Notes: generated from the sequence alone by a model not told the origin. A DNA stretch of 64,000 nucleotides from an uncultured Chloracidobacterium sp. (GCA_936914845.1 CAKZGE010000006.1:1-64000), one strand, 5' to 3'. Numbered from the stretch's first letter, positions 47,286 through 57,447 are shown. A program made the numbers and translations.

Positions 47286-49949
47286 ATGACATATCAACGC
47301 CCTTTCTTCGTTCTGATCCTGCTGATCGTTCTTTTGATCGGCAACGTTATTCCATGCGGCCCCGGTTGGATCGAGCCTCTTTTCACGACCAAATCGGCTC
47401 CGGAAAGTCCTTATGAAAGCTTTGCGGCGGGACGTTTGGGGCTTATCAAACCGGCCATGCATCGTTCGGTGCTGTATGCGGCGTACCGCTATATCAATGG
47501 CGGAGGCCTGTCGGCAGACGAACAGAAGGAGATCGTTGCCGTTTGGAAAGCAGACTTTCAAAATCGCGATTTCGGTGACAATGACGTGGACAGTGCCGTG
47601 ACGGCTTGGGTAGCCGCTCGAGCCGGAATTGTCGGAAAAGAAGAAAAGACCCCGCAGATCTACACCGAACGCGAATACGGAGGCTATGATTTTTTCCCGA
47701 ATTGCACCAAGAATGCATTTGAAACGGCCACCGAGACGTTAAAAAGCCGTTCTGCGGCCCACGGTTCCGACAGCCGCGAATTGAAGGCTTGGGTGGCCGC
47801 ACAGGACGACGTTTTTCAAAATTGTTCACAAGGGCGGCGTATTCCGCCGGCACCCGATAGTTCGATGGCCGTTTGGCTGCAAAAAGACCGTGCGTATCAG
47901 ATAGCCGCGGCCCAATTCTATTCGCTGGATTTCAAGAGCGCCAAACGCAGCTTTGAAGAGATCTCGAACGACAGCGATTCGCCATGGCAGGAAACAGCCC
48001 ACTATCTCGTCGCCCGGACGCTCATCCGCCAGGGCAGCTTAGCGAAAGATCCGGAATCGGTGCGGCCGCTGTATGAAGAAGCCGAGCAGCGTCTTCAGCG
48101 TTTTGCTTCGGGCGGCGGCAAATTCTCTGATTCGGCGCAACGCATGATCGGACTTATCCGCTATCGCATCCATCCGAAGGAAAGAGTGAACGAACTTGGC
48201 CGGACGCTTGCGGTTTCCGGCGGGAGCAATTTCCGGCAGGACCTGATCGATTATACCTGGCTAATGGATAAATTTGAGCTGCAGGCACTGGAAGAATTCC
48301 GGATAAAGCGTCTCAAGGCCGAGGGCAAATACCAGGAACCGGAACCGGAGAATCCGCAAGTTGCTCGTGATGGTGTTAAGACGGTTGGAGTACGGCTAAA
48401 TGACGAGGATCTGGAACTTACGGTTTACAGCGACGATTATGCAAGATCATGGCGATTTTATCTTCCACCGGATGCAACGGACGAAGATGCTGTCAATGAA
48501 GCGCAAAAATTGATCGAGATACCTTTAAGCGATGACATGAAGGCCCGCATTCGGAGTGCTCGGCAGTTGGCCTATTCCAACCGTTTTGATCAGGGCGGAC
48601 ATGGCGGCTACGAAGGCGGATATTCTTCTGAGGATAAGTCGCTCGCTGCGCTTCCCTCTTTCATCCGCCAGGAACCGTTAACGGATTGGCTTTTTACCTA
48701 CCAGATCGAAACGCCTGAGGCTTATGACCACGCACTTTCGCGATATCGGGCGACCGGTTCGGAGTTGTGGTTGATGACGGCGATCTCGCGGGCTTCGACC
48801 ACCTCGCCCGAATTGGCAAAGATCTTGGAAGCGGCCGGAAAAGTTCCCGCCACCTCGCCGACATTTGCGACCGTTGCCTATCACGCGGCACGCATATATC
48901 TCGCTCAAGGCAAGCATGCCGAAGCCCGGCGATTCATAGACGATGTGATCGGCCGCGCGGATACACAGCCGATATCGACAATAAATCAGTTTCTGGAAAT
49001 GCGGACAAAGCTAGCCCAGACACTGGACGAATACCTGAGCTCCTCGCTGCGCAAACCATTTGCCTTCGATTTCGACGGCTCGATCGGTTCGATCGAGGAA
49101 TTCATTGCCGACGAAAAATCTTACTACAACCCAAAATATGCTAACCGGAGCAAAGAAGATTTCGAAAAGGAAGTTGACGAACGCTACGCCGAACGCCTCA
49201 TGTGGCAATCAAATTTGATGTTCGACGAGCCTACCATTGATGTGATGAACAAATTGTTCCCGAACAATGTGCTCATGCAGGTTGAAAGCTCAAAGGTAAT
49301 GCCGAGTTACCTTCGCGAACGTTTTGCTTTGGCAATTTGGGTACGGGCGGCTCTATTGAATGACGAGGCCACGCGGCGGAAGGTGACGCCGGAAGCGGCA
49401 AAGGTGCGTCCGGAATTCGCTGCGGGAATGGCTGAGATCGATGCGGCCAAAACGCCGGAGGCCCGGGACACAGCGATCTTGTGGTTCCTGGTGCAAAATC
49501 CGATCCTATCGCCGTACTTGGAATCGGGGTTGCCGCGTACGGACAATTCCTACGATGAATGGTCGGCAGACGATTGGTGGTGCGCTCCGTACGATGCCAG
49601 TTACGACGAAGAATCCGGCAAGGAAATTGCGAAGAAATTGCCGCCGCGTCCGAGATTTCTTTCGGCTGCCGAGGCGACCGCGGCTCAAACCGAACGGGCA
49701 AAACTGGCTCAGGTCGGCAATGCTCCGCAGTATTTGGCAAAACGGGTTCTGGCTTGGGCAAAGCGATCGCCGGCGGACAAACGACTGCCCGAAGCATTGT
49801 ATATAGTCTATATCGCGACCGGATGGAATAAATACGGCTGCGGCGGAGAAGAAGAATTGCGCGGAGAGGCCGAGAACCTGCTCCGAGCTAAATTTCCCTC
49901 CAGCGAATGGACTCGTAAGCTTGACGAAAAAGAGCGGGACGACCAATAG
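47286..49949 (+). CDS. Large exported protein of unknown function
   Basis: 887 residues with an N-terminal hydrophobic segment ending in VIPC (FFVLILLIVLLIGNVIPC), which could be a lipoprotein signal, although a glycine-x-x-x pattern before the cysteine is not canonical. The body is largely helical, with TPR-like pairs (KSAKRSFEEISNDSDSPWQETAHYLVARTLIRQG region) and an acidic, Trp-rich region near the end. No catalytic motif was recognised. It stands alone, with a long intergenic region before it. Confidence 0.75.
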   Translation: MTYQRPFFVLILLIVLLIGNVIPCGPGWIEPLFTTKSAPESPYESFAAGRLGLIKPAMHRSVLYAAYRYINGGGLSADEQKEIVAVWKADFQNRDFGDNDVDSAVTAWVAARAGIVGKEEKTPQIYTEREYGGYDFFPNCTKNAFETATETLKSRSAAHGSDSRELKAWVAAQDDVFQNCSQGRRIPPAPDSSMAVWLQKDRAYQIAAAQFYSLDFKSAKRSFEEISNDSDSPWQETAHYLVARTLIRQGSLAKDPESVRPLYEEAEQRLQRFASGGGKFSDSAQRMIGLIRYRIHPKERVNELGRTLAVSGGSNFRQDLIDYTWLMDKFELQALEEFRIKRLKAEGKYQEPEPENPQVARDGVKTVGVRLNDEDLELTVYSDDYARSWRFYLPPDATDEDAVNEAQKLIEIPLSDDMKARIRSARQLAYSNRFDQGGHGGYEGGYSSEDKSLAALPSFIRQEPLTDWLFTYQIETPEAYDHALSRYRATGSELWLMTAISRASTTSPELAKILEAAGKVPATSPTFATVAYHAARIYLAQGKHAEARRFIDDVIGRADTQPISTINQFLEMRTKLAQTLDEYLSSSLRKPFAFDFDGSIGSIEEFIADEKSYYNPKYANRSKEDFEKEVDERYAERLMWQSNLMFDEPTIDVMNKLFPNNVLMQVESSKVMPSYLRERFALAIWVRAALLNDEATRRKVTPEAAKVRPEFAAGMAEIDAAKTPEARDTAILWFLVQNPILSPYLESGLPRTDNSYDEWSADDWWCAPYDASYDEESGKEIAKKLPPRPRFLSAAEATAAQTERAKLAQVGNAPQYLAKRVLAWAKRSPADKRLPEALYIVYIATGWNKYGCGGEEELRGEAENLLRAKFPSSEWTRKLDEKERDDQ

Positions 49950-49984
49950 CCGCACCGCTCTGTTTCTGAACGTTAGGTCCGTCG

Positions 49985-50422
49985 CTATTGCTCCGCCTTT
50001 TTAGCGTCTTCTTCGGCCTTGTATTTCTCGAGTTGTTGGTGAAAATCCTTACAGGTTTTGGCCATTTCGGCGGGATCGCTCTTATTTTCCTGTATGCTTT
50101 TTCGCAGCCCCTCTTTCAGACGATTGAGAACGGTCGCCTTTACCGCTTTGGCGACAAATCCCTCTTCTTCGGCCGCAGTTATCTCGCGGTCGAAATAGGC
50201 GATCACATCATCACACTCCGGAACGCCGGTCGTCTCTTCGCCGACGGCCGTGTCAACAGCTCGGTCAGTAATGGTTTTATCGCCGCTGCGGTCATTGCCC
50301 GCCGGCTTTTGACGATTCGAAGCCTGATCGCTCGAACCGCCGAAGGGATTTAAAGAGCTGCAGCCGAGAACCGTTGCCAGCATCAAAGAAAGGCCAAAAA
50401 TTATTGCGAATTTATTTTTCAT
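49985..50422 (-). CDS. Lipoprotein of unknown function
   Basis: 145 residues with a lipobox (MLATVLGC, Cys near 21), so it should be anchored to the outer or inner membrane. A Ser/Asn-rich linker is followed by a helical, charged domain (about 60-145) with Cys pairs (CDDV, CKDF) that may form a disulfide. It is upstream of nothing obvious; the helicase gene begins 50 bp away on the same strand. Confidence 0.75.
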   Translation of the reverse strand: MKNKFAIIFGLSLMLATVLGCSSLNPFGGSSDQASNRQKPAGNDRSGDKTITDRAVDTAVGEETTGVPECDDVIAYFDREITAAEEEGFVAKAVKATVLNRLKEGLRKSIQENKSDPAEMAKTCKDFHQQLEKYKAEEDAKKAEQ

Positions 50423-50472
50423 GTTCGTTCGGGGGCCTGCCTTTCAGGCCAAAGATATAAGACGCTCCGGTG

Positions 50473-52863
50473 TCAGCCCTTTTGCAGATTGGCAAATTTT
50501 TCGATCAGCTTCTTTTGCCCAAAACCCGGAAAGCTGATGGTCAGCTTTACATTGTCGCCGGTTCCTTCGCGCCGGAGCACCAATCCGCGTCCGTATTTTT
50601 CGTGGCGGACGTGTGAACCCGGCACAAACGACGGATCATTTTGCCTTTTGGCATATATTTCCTTATCCGTTGCCTGCGATCTCAGCTTTTCAAACCCGGT
50701 CGGCTTGCTTTCCGCCGGCGGCTCCGCAGGCACTCGCAAAACGCTTGAATTTCCGCGATTCTTGAAAAAATCGTTGATCGCCTCTTTGCTGTTGTACGTT
50801 TTACCGGAATAGGTAGTTCGCGGTTTTTCGTAACTTGGCGTTGGAATGTCGCCGCCCGAACGCGACCCGCGTGCATAAGAAAGCCACGAAGGCCCGCGTG
50901 AAAGATCTCTGATCGCCTCGATCGGCAGTTCATTGAGAAACTGTGACGGCTCGGCGATCATTTCTTCACCATAGACACGCCGCCGCATGGCATGGGTCAC
51001 GTAGAGCATTTTTTCCGCACGTGTTATCGCAACATATGCCAAACGCCGCTCTTCTTCGAGCTCCTTTTGATCGTTTATGCTTCGCGAATGCGGAAAAATG
51101 CCGTCTTCGAGCCCAACAATGAATACGATCGGAAATTCGAGACCTTTCGCGGAATGCACCGTCATCAATGTGACCGGTGCCCGGCTGTCGAGGCGGTCGG
51201 TGTCTGCCGTCAACGCGGCATGGTCAATAAATTCGCGAAGGCCGTTCTCTTCGGAGCGGTCATAATCGACGGCGGCATTGACCAGCTCTTCGAGATTTTC
51301 CAGACGAGCCTGAGATTCATCGGAATTCTCGATCCGCAGCATCGTTGCATATCCCGTATCCTCGATCGCCGCGACGACAACGTCTGAAACGGGCTTCTCG
51401 CTTTTCGCCGCCTCGCCTGCCTTTCGCTGAAGCATCTCGATCGTCATTTTGAAAGCCTTGAGCGCGGTTTTAGCCCGCGGGGTCAAAGCCACCGGCTGTT
51501 CTATATTGTCTTCGACGATGGCACAGACCATTTCCCAGATCGAAACATCGCGCTGGCGTGCCCGAAACTGCACTTCATCAAGCGAAGTTTTGCCTAAACC
51601 GCGAGTGGGTGTATTGATCACCCGCAGCAAAGCGATGTCGTCAAATGGATTGAGAGCAAGCTTTACGTATGCGATGACGTCCTTTACCTCCGCCCGCTCA
51701 TAGAAAGAAAATCCGCCGACAATATTGTATTCAATGCGCAACCGCCGCAAGGCTTCTTCGAAAACACGCGATTGTGAATTGGTCCGATAGAGGATCGCGA
51801 TCCGTTCATCGGCATTGCGCCGGCGGTGTTCTTCGATGCGTGAAGCAACGAACCGGCCCTCCATTTCGGCATCCGGGGCCTGAAAGTACATTATCTGTTC
51901 ACCGCCGGAATTTGAGGTCCAAAGCTTTTTCTTCTTTTGCCGAACGTTATTTTGGATAACGGAATGCGCGGCATCAAGTATGGTCTGTGTCGAACGGTAA
52001 TTCTGTTCCAGCAAGATCGCTTTTGCCGCCGGAAAATGCTCTTCGAAATTAAGGATGTTCGTGATATCGGCCTGTCGAAATCCGTAGATGCTTTGTGCAT
52101 CGTCGCCGACAACGCAGATGTTCTGCTGCTTTTCAGTTAGAAATTTGATCAATGAAAACTGCAGAGCGTTCGTATCCTGATATTCATCGACGAGGACATA
52201 TTTGAAGCGTTCGTTGTATTTTGCACGGGTTTCCGGCGAGACGCGTAAAAGCTTGACGGTCTTTATCAGAAGATCGTCAAAATCGAGAGCATTCGCTTTG
52301 TTAAGGCGGTCTTCGTACATTTTAAAGATCTTTGCCATCGCCGCCCGTTTTTCGTCGTTCATTTCGACCTGAGACGTAAAAAGCTCGACATCCTCGCCAC
52401 GATTTTTGGCCGAGCTGATCGCCGAACGAACCATTCGCGGCACGATCTGTTTTTCATCCAAACCGAGATCTTTCACACATGCCTTGATAATTTTTTGCGT
52501 GTCATCGGTGTCATAGATGGTGAATGAACGAGTGTAACCTTCGTCAAGTTTTTCGATGTCTTGCCGCAAAATGCGGACACAGAGGCTGTGAAAGGTCGAT
52601 ATCAGAGGAGCCGAGCCGCGCTTTTCACCGGCCAGCAATTTATCGACACGTTCACGCATTTCGCCCGCCGCCTTGTTGGTAAAGGTGACGGCCAAAATAT
52701 TATACGGCTGAACGCCCCGTTCTTTGATGAGATAGGCAATGCGGACGGTGATGACGCGGGTTTTTCCGGAGCCCGCACCGGCAAGCACCAAAAGCGGCCC
52801 TTCGGTGGTTTTCACCGCTTCGGCCTGCTGCGGGTTCAATCCTGAAAGCAGATCTTTGTTCAT
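50473..52863 (-). CDS. pcrA: UvrD/PcrA-type superfamily 1 DNA helicase
   Basis: A 3'-5' helicase in nucleotide excision repair, mismatch repair and removal of RecA or stalled polymerases. Walker A GAGSGKT is at 29-35, DEYQDTN is motif II, and VTLMTVHSAKGLEFP and ITRAEKMLYV are late SF1 motifs. I chose the ATG at 52863, matching the usual start MNKDLLSGLNPQQAEAV and giving 796 residues; a 14-residue extension to 52905 seems non-native. The C-terminal Tudor-like tail (VRHEKYGRGLVLRREGTGD) is typical of PcrA/UvrD. Confidence 0.96.
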   Translation of the reverse strand: MNKDLLSGLNPQQAEAVKTTEGPLLVLAGAGSGKTRVITVRIAYLIKERGVQPYNILAVTFTNKAAGEMRERVDKLLAGEKRGSAPLISTFHSLCVRILRQDIEKLDEGYTRSFTIYDTDDTQKIIKACVKDLGLDEKQIVPRMVRSAISSAKNRGEDVELFTSQVEMNDEKRAAMAKIFKMYEDRLNKANALDFDDLLIKTVKLLRVSPETRAKYNERFKYVLVDEYQDTNALQFSLIKFLTEKQQNICVVGDDAQSIYGFRQADITNILNFEEHFPAAKAILLEQNYRSTQTILDAAHSVIQNNVRQKKKKLWTSNSGGEQIMYFQAPDAEMEGRFVASRIEEHRRRNADERIAILYRTNSQSRVFEEALRRLRIEYNIVGGFSFYERAEVKDVIAYVKLALNPFDDIALLRVINTPTRGLGKTSLDEVQFRARQRDVSIWEMVCAIVEDNIEQPVALTPRAKTALKAFKMTIEMLQRKAGEAAKSEKPVSDVVVAAIEDTGYATMLRIENSDESQARLENLEELVNAAVDYDRSEENGLREFIDHAALTADTDRLDSRAPVTLMTVHSAKGLEFPIVFIVGLEDGIFPHSRSINDQKELEEERRLAYVAITRAEKMLYVTHAMRRRVYGEEMIAEPSQFLNELPIEAIRDLSRGPSWLSYARGSRSGGDIPTPSYEKPRTTYSGKTYNSKEAINDFFKNRGNSSVLRVPAEPPAESKPTGFEKLRSQATDKEIYAKRQNDPSFVPGSHVRHEKYGRGLVLRREGTGDNVKLTISFPGFGQKKLIEKFANLQKG

Positions 52864-52913
52864 TGGAATACGACTAATTTTAAAGCTCGCCCGGCGGCAC
52901 GTCAAAAATGTGA

Positions 52914-52942
52914 GTAAAAAAGGCCGCCCATACCGGGCAGCC
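52914..52942 (-). terminator. Terminator of atpD-atpC
   Basis: Read on the minus strand, GGCTGCCC / GGGCGGCC forms an 8-bp stem (one G-U pair) followed by TTTTTT-rich sequence. Confidence 0.8.
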
Positions 52943-52974
52943 TGCGGTTTTAGTTAAAAAGTGTACTGCTGCGG

Positions 52975-53370
52975 CTACTTGCCCAGGGCAAGGCGGGCAT
53001 TTGCCGCATCAAGTTTTTCACGCAGCGGTTCGTTTTCTTCGACCGGAGCATTTGCCGCCGCGGCCAAGGCCTTTTCCGCGGCTTCTTTATCAGCCCGAGC
53101 GGATTCGATATCAACCTCAGCGGCGGTATCGGCGGCATCGGTAAGCACCGAGACCTGATTTCCGCTGATCTCGACAAACCCGGATGAAACTGCGATCCGG
53201 TCGGTCGAACCTTTGACCGTATATGTCAGCACACCCGGTTTCAAAGCAGAAACGAGCGGTAAATGGTTTGGCATAACGCCGATCTCGCCATTTGCCGTCG
53301 GAATGGTTACCGAATCGACCTCGCGATCAAAAACGCTGCTTTCCGGAGTAACGATTTCAAGCTTCAACAT
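52975..53370 (-). CDS. atpC: ATP synthase F1 epsilon subunit
   Basis: 131 residues: an N-terminal beta-sandwich (LEIVTPESSVFDREVDSVTIP; GEIGVMPNHLPLVSAL) and a C-terminal helical hairpin rich in Ala and Glu. It forms the central stalk with gamma and can inhibit ATP hydrolysis. It lies 65 bp downstream of atpD. Confidence 0.96.
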   Translation of the reverse strand: MLKLEIVTPESSVFDREVDSVTIPTANGEIGVMPNHLPLVSALKPGVLTYTVKGSTDRIAVSSGFVEISGNQVSVLTDAADTAAEVDIESARADKEAAEKALAAAANAPVEENEPLREKLDAANARLALGK

Positions 53371-53435
53371 AATTCAAATTATAGATTGGCGGCCGGTGCC
53401 GAAGGTTTCCCCGCGGCACGGCCCCATTGAAACGT

Positions 53436-54947
53436 CTATGCTCCGGCGGCCATCTTTTTGGCCTTTTCACGAGCCTGTTCGATCGTGCCGACCATGTAGA
53501 ACGCCTGTTCCGGCATATCGTCGCACTTACCATCCAAGATCTCGCCAAAACCTTTGATCGTGTCTTCGATCTTGACGTATTGACCCGGCAGACCCGTGAA
53601 TTTTTCACCCACGAAGAATGGCTGTGAAAAGAAACGCTGGATCTTGCGGGCCCGAGCAACGGTCAACTTATCTTCTTCGCTCAATTCATCAAGGCCGAGA
53701 ATGGCGATGATGTCCTGCAGATCTTTGTAACGCTGAAGGATCTTTTTGACGGATTGAGCCACGTTATAATGCTCGTCACCAACGATCTGCGGATCGAGGA
53801 TACGAGAATTTGATGCGAGCGGATCAACGGCCGGGTAGATGCCGAGTTCTACGATCTGACGCGAAAGTGCGGTAACGGCATCAAGGTGGGCAAAGGTCGT
53901 AGCCGGTGCCGGGTCGGTGTAATCGTCAGCAGGCACATAAACGGCCTGAATAGACGTGATAGCACCGGTCTTGGTCGATGTGATGCGTTCCTGCATCTCT
54001 CCCATTTCGCTGGCCAATGTTGGTTGGTAGCCCACCGCAGACGGCATACGTCCGAGCAGAGCCGAAACTTCAGAACCGGCTTGTGTAAAGCGGAAGATGT
54101 TGTCAACGAAGAAAAGCACGTCGTTGCCTTGGTCGCGGAAGTGTTCGGCAACCGTCAACCCCGAAAGAGCTACGCGGAGACGGGCTCCCGGAGGCTCCGT
54201 CATCTGCCCGAAAACAAGTGCTACCTTTGATTCCTTCAGCGAATCCATATTGACCTTCGCCAAATTGAAGCCGCCGTGTTCTTCCTTATCCTTCATGAAA
54301 TCTTCGCCGTAATTGATAACGCCGGATTCCACAAATTCTTCCAACAGGTCAAAACCTTCGCGCGTACGTTCGCCGACCCCGGCAAAAACGGAATAACCGC
54401 TATGTGCCTTTGCAATATTATTGATCAGCTCTTGAATAAGAACGGTTTTGCCCACACCGGCACCGCCGAACAGTCCGATCTTACCACCGCGAAGAAACGG
54501 CTGGATGAGGTCGATGACCTTAATGCCGGTTTCGAACATTTCGAGTTGGGTTGACTGTTCATCAAAGCTCGGAGCATGGCGGTGAATCGACGAGCGGCTT
54601 TCGGAATTCACCGGGCCGAGTTCATCGACCGAATTACCGGTGACATTCATCACGCGGCCGAGCGTTGCTTCGCCGACCGGAACCGTGATCGGCCCGCCTT
54701 GGTCGATCGCCTTCATTCCGCGGACCATGCCATCCGTCGGCAGCATCGAAACCGCACGGACGCGGCCTTCGCCAAGGTGCTGCTGAACTTCGGCAATAAC
54801 ATCGACATTTTCTTCCATATCCAAGCCTTCGGAAGTAATGCGAAGCGCCTGATAGATAGGCGGTAGATAATCTTCAAATTCGACGTCAACTACCGGCCCG
54901 ATGATCTGGACGACCTTGCCGACCTGTGCTCCTGCTTCAATAGCCAT
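53436..54947 (-). CDS. atpD: ATP synthase F1 beta subunit
   Basis: The catalytic subunit. P-loop GGAGVGKT is at 161-168; Walker B and the catalytic Glu region (GVGERTREG), plus ALSGLTVAEHFRD and LLFVDNIFRF-like VLFFVDNIFRF follow. The frame is open to a TTG at 54968, but MAIEAGAQVGKVVQIIGPV (54947) with GAGGAG upstream is the natural start, giving 503 residues. No atpA, atpG or atpH lies upstream, so atpDC is separated from the rest of the operon. Confidence 0.97.
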   Translation of the reverse strand: MAIEAGAQVGKVVQIIGPVVDVEFEDYLPPIYQALRITSEGLDMEENVDVIAEVQQHLGEGRVRAVSMLPTDGMVRGMKAIDQGGPITVPVGEATLGRVMNVTGNSVDELGPVNSESRSSIHRHAPSFDEQSTQLEMFETGIKVIDLIQPFLRGGKIGLFGGAGVGKTVLIQELINNIAKAHSGYSVFAGVGERTREGFDLLEEFVESGVINYGEDFMKDKEEHGGFNLAKVNMDSLKESKVALVFGQMTEPPGARLRVALSGLTVAEHFRDQGNDVLFFVDNIFRFTQAGSEVSALLGRMPSAVGYQPTLASEMGEMQERITSTKTGAITSIQAVYVPADDYTDPAPATTFAHLDAVTALSRQIVELGIYPAVDPLASNSRILDPQIVGDEHYNVAQSVKKILQRYKDLQDIIAILGLDELSEEDKLTVARARKIQRFFSQPFFVGEKFTGLPGQYVKIEDTIKGFGEILDGKCDDMPEQAFYMVGTIEQAREKAKKMAAGA

Positions 54948-55270
54948 TTCTGATAAATTGCTCCTCAATAATAGACAAGAAATAAGGTTTTATTACAAAG
55001 GAATAAGATTAGCATATAAGCGGCTTGACCGCAAAAAGCCGACCGGGGTTTTGCTCGACGACGTTTTCATGCTTATCAGGCAACAAGATCCGGTAGCCAG
55101 CTGTGCAATTCAAGCCGTCTTTTTCGAAAAATATTGATTTTGCCGGCTGCTATTTAATAGAATTTATTCAGCCTCTACTGCGTTCAATGCCCTGAGTAGT
55201 GTTTTCAGCACAACATCGATGGAATGCACTTTGAAAATGCAGATCTTTAACCCGGAATGATGAGGACCTT
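54948..55270. other. Intergenic region between atpD and a lipoprotein gene
   Basis: A 323-bp gap with no supported gene. It should hold the divergent promoters of atpD and the lipoprotein gene. The hairpin CGGCTT...AAGCCG (55021-55041) is the only clear structure. No tRNA or repeat was seen. Confidence 0.6.
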
Positions 55271-55909
55271 ATGAACAGTACACGAAACTTACGCTGTTTG
55301 AGATCGATCTTGACCGGCTTTATATCCACAGTTTTTTTAATCGCCGGATGTAAAACGAATAGCGGAACCACCGCTGCTCAAATTAATACCAGATCGACCC
55401 CGGCGACGTCCTCATCGCCTGATTCGCCTTCCGTATCACATATCAAATTCACCAGCGTTTACACCAAGCTCGATGCGGCAAGTTGTAAACCGATCCGTGA
55501 AGCCGAGAATGATGAAGATGAAGTGCCCGATCTTTGCACCGGCTTCAAAGATCATAAGATCTTTATCAGCAATCACGGCACAGTGACCCGCATCACTATC
55601 GGTCGGGAGGTCACTTCCGACCCGAATGCTTGGGACGGCTCGCAATTGCCGTCCTTTATCGCCAACGAAGCCGGCAACGGCCAGATAATCGAATGGCGTT
55701 TGGCTGATGGCGAGCCCTTTGCGTGTATCGTGCGTGCTAAATACCCCAAAAACTTGATCGACCCGGACGAAAAAGGTGAAGTTAACGAACTTGTCGCAAT
55801 AAATTTAAAAGGCTTTGCACCGATCAATATCTCCATTGACGCTAAAAACACATCTCAGGCCAATGATGAGATCCGTAAAAAAACTGACGCCGCTTACCGA
55901 AAACTTTGA
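55271..55909 (+). CDS. Lipoprotein of unknown function
   Basis: 212 residues with a lipobox FLIAGC (Cys near 27) and a Ser/Thr/Pro-rich linker. The folded part (about 55-200) is beta-rich with three cysteines (SCKPIRE, LCTGFKD, FACIVRAKYP). No known family recognised. It precedes the M15 peptidase gene by 187 bp. Confidence 0.7.
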   Translation: MNSTRNLRCLRSILTGFISTVFLIAGCKTNSGTTAAQINTRSTPATSSSPDSPSVSHIKFTSVYTKLDAASCKPIREAENDEDEVPDLCTGFKDHKIFISNHGTVTRITIGREVTSDPNAWDGSQLPSFIANEAGNGQIIEWRLADGEPFACIVRAKYPKNLIDPDEKGEVNELVAINLKGFAPINISIDAKNTSQANDEIRKKTDAAYRKL

Positions 55910-56095
55910 ACTCTCCGAAGGATGAGGCAACTGTTTAGATCTTCGCGGAAACGAAAGGCCTACCAAAAATATTCCTAGCGAGCGGCGGCAAAAATGACGG
56001 GTTGTGAGCGTCCGTATTTTGACTTTTAGCATTTTTCCGCCGAAACACCAGCCTCGTTTCAGGAAGATGCCTTTTAATGTTCTTCGGAGGGAAGC

Positions 56096-56896
56096 ATGGA
56101 AACCTATTATGTCTATATTTCGAAAGGATTTGAAACGCCGTCGTGGATCGCCAATATGTTCCGCTTGACCGAACGTCAATTGCAGATCGCCAATCCGCAA
56201 TGGCGCAGATCCTTGTGGATAAACACCCGGCCCGGCGAAGAAGTGAATATGCCGCTTTATTATGAAAACGGGCTCTGGTTTCCACTTTTCAAAAATAAAC
56301 TGATAAAGAAAGAACGCCAGCCGACGCGGCCTTCCTACCGGACTTCGTGGTTCCCGCCGGAGCCGAGCTTTGGTTCGCCGAGCAGTCCGCTTTCGACATT
56401 GCTGACAAAGCTCGGAAATCCGAAATACACGGTGACCAGCCCGGGCACGCGCCACAGCCCGATCCGCTTTACGGACGGCTGGGACAGCAAGAATATCGGC
56501 AAGGTCTTCGTTCCGCAGCTAAAGGGAATTCCCTTCGGCTTTGACCCGAAAAAGACCTGTACCGGCACCATCAGCTTTTACATAAAGGCCCATAATGCCA
56601 TCAAAGAACTTTTCGAAGAGTGGGAATATGCCGGGCTGCTCGACCGCATTCTTACCTACGAAGGCTCGTTCAACCCGCGCGTCATCGGGTCCGGCACCAA
56701 TCCGAGCAACCATAGTTTCGGCACCGCCTTTGACATCAACGCCAAGTGGAACGGCGAAAAGCAACAGCCCGCTGGCATCGGCCAAAAAGGCTGCCTGTTG
56801 GAACTGGTGCCGATCGCCAATAGACTCGGCTGGTATTGGGGCGGATTTTATAAGAGCAACATCGACGGAATGCACTTTGAATATGCCAAACTGTAG
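56096..56896 (+). CDS. M15-family D-Ala-D-Ala/L-Ala-D-Glu carboxypeptidase with LysM-like start
   Basis: 266 residues. Residues about 1-45 resemble a LysM module (YYVYISKGFETPSWIANMFRL). The zinc peptidase domain is C-terminal: SNHSFGTAFD (204-213; His206 and Asp213) and DGMHFEY (His260, Glu262). M15_4 peptidases of this form are usually phage or effector endolysins cutting peptidoglycan stem peptides. There is no signal peptide, so export would need a holin-, tail- or secretion-machinery route. A lipoprotein gene follows after 6 bp. Confidence 0.85.
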   Translation: METYYVYISKGFETPSWIANMFRLTERQLQIANPQWRRSLWINTRPGEEVNMPLYYENGLWFPLFKNKLIKKERQPTRPSYRTSWFPPEPSFGSPSSPLSTLLTKLGNPKYTVTSPGTRHSPIRFTDGWDSKNIGKVFVPQLKGIPFGFDPKKTCTGTISFYIKAHNAIKELFEEWEYAGLLDRILTYEGSFNPRVIGSGTNPSNHSFGTAFDINAKWNGEKQQPAGIGQKGCLLELVPIANRLGWYWGGFYKSNIDGMHFEYAKL

Positions 56897-56902
56897 CCGC
56901 TT

Positions 56903-57445
56903 ATGAAACACATCTTCAGAATGTCTTGGATCGCGACAGCCTGTATCTGCCTTTTGCTGCAGAGCGGCTGTGGGCCGATTTATCGTTCCGGTTTCGTTCA
57001 GCCGCCGCGACAGCCGATCTCCGGCCCAGTCGAGATCGGCCCGGAATGGCTCGAACTGACGGCCCCTGAACCGCTTATTCCTTATGGAAAAAATCAAGTA
57101 ATTGTTATTGGATTTAACGATTACGATAAAAATGGAGCTAGTTGGAATGAAGAGCTCGAGTTGCTGAACCTTAGCGACGGCCGGCAAACCCGAGTAGAAG
57201 CATTTATTTATGATGATCGAAGTGAAGAATATAGTTTGACTATTTCAGGCTTTGGAGGCTTTAACGGAGGCTTGTGGCTTTCAAGAAAGAGTGAGGTTAA
57301 CTGGGACAATGTACATAATGCATCTAACCCTGAATATTCTGATGTTGGATTCCCTCAAGACAGAAGATACATAAAATTGAGGATCCGAAGCGAAATACCC
57401 TTAAAATGTGATTTTATAGCTTGGACGGGAACTAATCCGAAGTGA
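56903..57445 (+). CDS. Lipoprotein, possible immunity partner of the M15 peptidase
   Basis: 180 residues with a lipobox LLQSGC (Cys near 23). From about 57060 the DNA becomes clearly AT-richer than the neighbours. The folded part is beta-rich with several Tyr/Asp-rich strands (NQVIVIGFNDYDKNGASW). Seven bases separate it from the peptidase gene, so co-transcription is very likely; protecting the cell from that peptidase is an inference from arrangement only. Confidence 0.65.
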   Translation: MKHIFRMSWIATACICLLLQSGCGPIYRSGFVQPPRQPISGPVEIGPEWLELTAPEPLIPYGKNQVIVIGFNDYDKNGASWNEELELLNLSDGRQTRVEAFIYDDRSEEYSLTISGFGGFNGGLWLSRKSEVNWDNVHNASNPEYSDVGFPQDRRYIKLRIRSEIPLKCDFIAWTGTNPK

Positions 57446-57447
57446 TT

